64,000 nucleotides of DNA from Tetrahymena thermophila SB210 (Eukaryota; Ciliophora; Oligohymenophorea; Hymenostomatida; Tetrahymenidae). The DNA lies in NCBI RefSeq assembly GCF_000189635.1, contig NW_002476554.1:6308-70307 (forward strand), written 5' to 3'. The notes under the pieces were generated by a model that made no database searches, was not told the DNA's origin, and saw only the letters and a program-made list of their open reading frames with translations. Position 1 is the first letter of the stretch; each line of letters starts with the position of its first letter. Positions 63,964-64,000 of the stretch are shown here, one piece after another. A program made the position numbers and the translations under genes.

Positions 63964-64000
63964 GTAATTAAATCAATATTATTTGAATTTTTAAATTAAA

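Noticed and set aside
1..64000. tRNA, rRNA, telomere repeats and chromosome breakage sites
   Set aside because: No T-arm-like GTTCRANNC with a foldable cloverleaf, no G4T2 or C4A2 array, and no AAACCAACCTCTTT-like breakage element was seen by eye.

Overview
The window looks like a macronuclear-type scaffold from a ciliate, most probably Tetrahymena. It is extremely AT-rich. Long conserved proteins appear only if TAA and TAG are read as glutamine and TGA is the sole stop. Introns are AT-rich GT..AG introns, many about 50 nt long. Read with the standard code it seems nearly empty; read with the ciliate code it holds 13 well-supported genes. There is one 100-base assembly gap (38372-38471). I saw no tRNA, rRNA, CRISPR array or transposon.

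Layout. (1) 36-2323, minus strand: a five-exon gene for a cytosolic protein with a Gln-rich, coiled-coil-like N-terminus and a possible C2-like C-terminal half. (2) 3.3-18.7 kb: three plus-strand genes (5805-7247, 9952-11643, 17312-18661) for secreted proteins made of a signal peptide, a short conserved segment and several hundred residues of almost pure Asn/Gln. The first two lie on a tandemly duplicated segment. All three have about 1.55 kb of upstream DNA in which a CG-containing motif recurs twice at nearly fixed distances from the start codon. Two more motif copies have no gene attached. A probable small gene of unresolved structure lies near 12.64-13.57 kb. (3) 20.5-64.0 kb: a same-strand array of eight potassium-channel genes. 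Four are type A (20532, 25604, 31196, 41385) and four are type B (46632, 51345, 56414, and 61484, which runs off the window). Each encodes six transmembrane segments with a TVGYGD filter, a cyclic-nucleotide-binding domain, a CCHC zinc knuckle and (where complete) a long Gln/Asn-rich tail ending in a conserved block. Between type-A copies three and four sit a CDGSH iron-sulfur protein (36411-37180) and a leucine-rich-repeat protein (37723-40515) built from 90-nt one-repeat exons, interrupted by the gap.

How the parts relate. The eight channels are local duplicates. Within type A the three middle exons are exactly 144, 172 and 756 nt in all four copies, and within type B exon 3 is 683 nt in all four. 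The cassette was therefore kept intact while N-terminal segments and tails diverged. The channels probably form tetrameric K+ channels, gated or tuned by cAMP/cGMP, in the surface or ciliary membrane. The channel-zinc-knuckle architecture and the fixed-spacing upstream motifs of the Asn/Gln genes are the least explained elements here.
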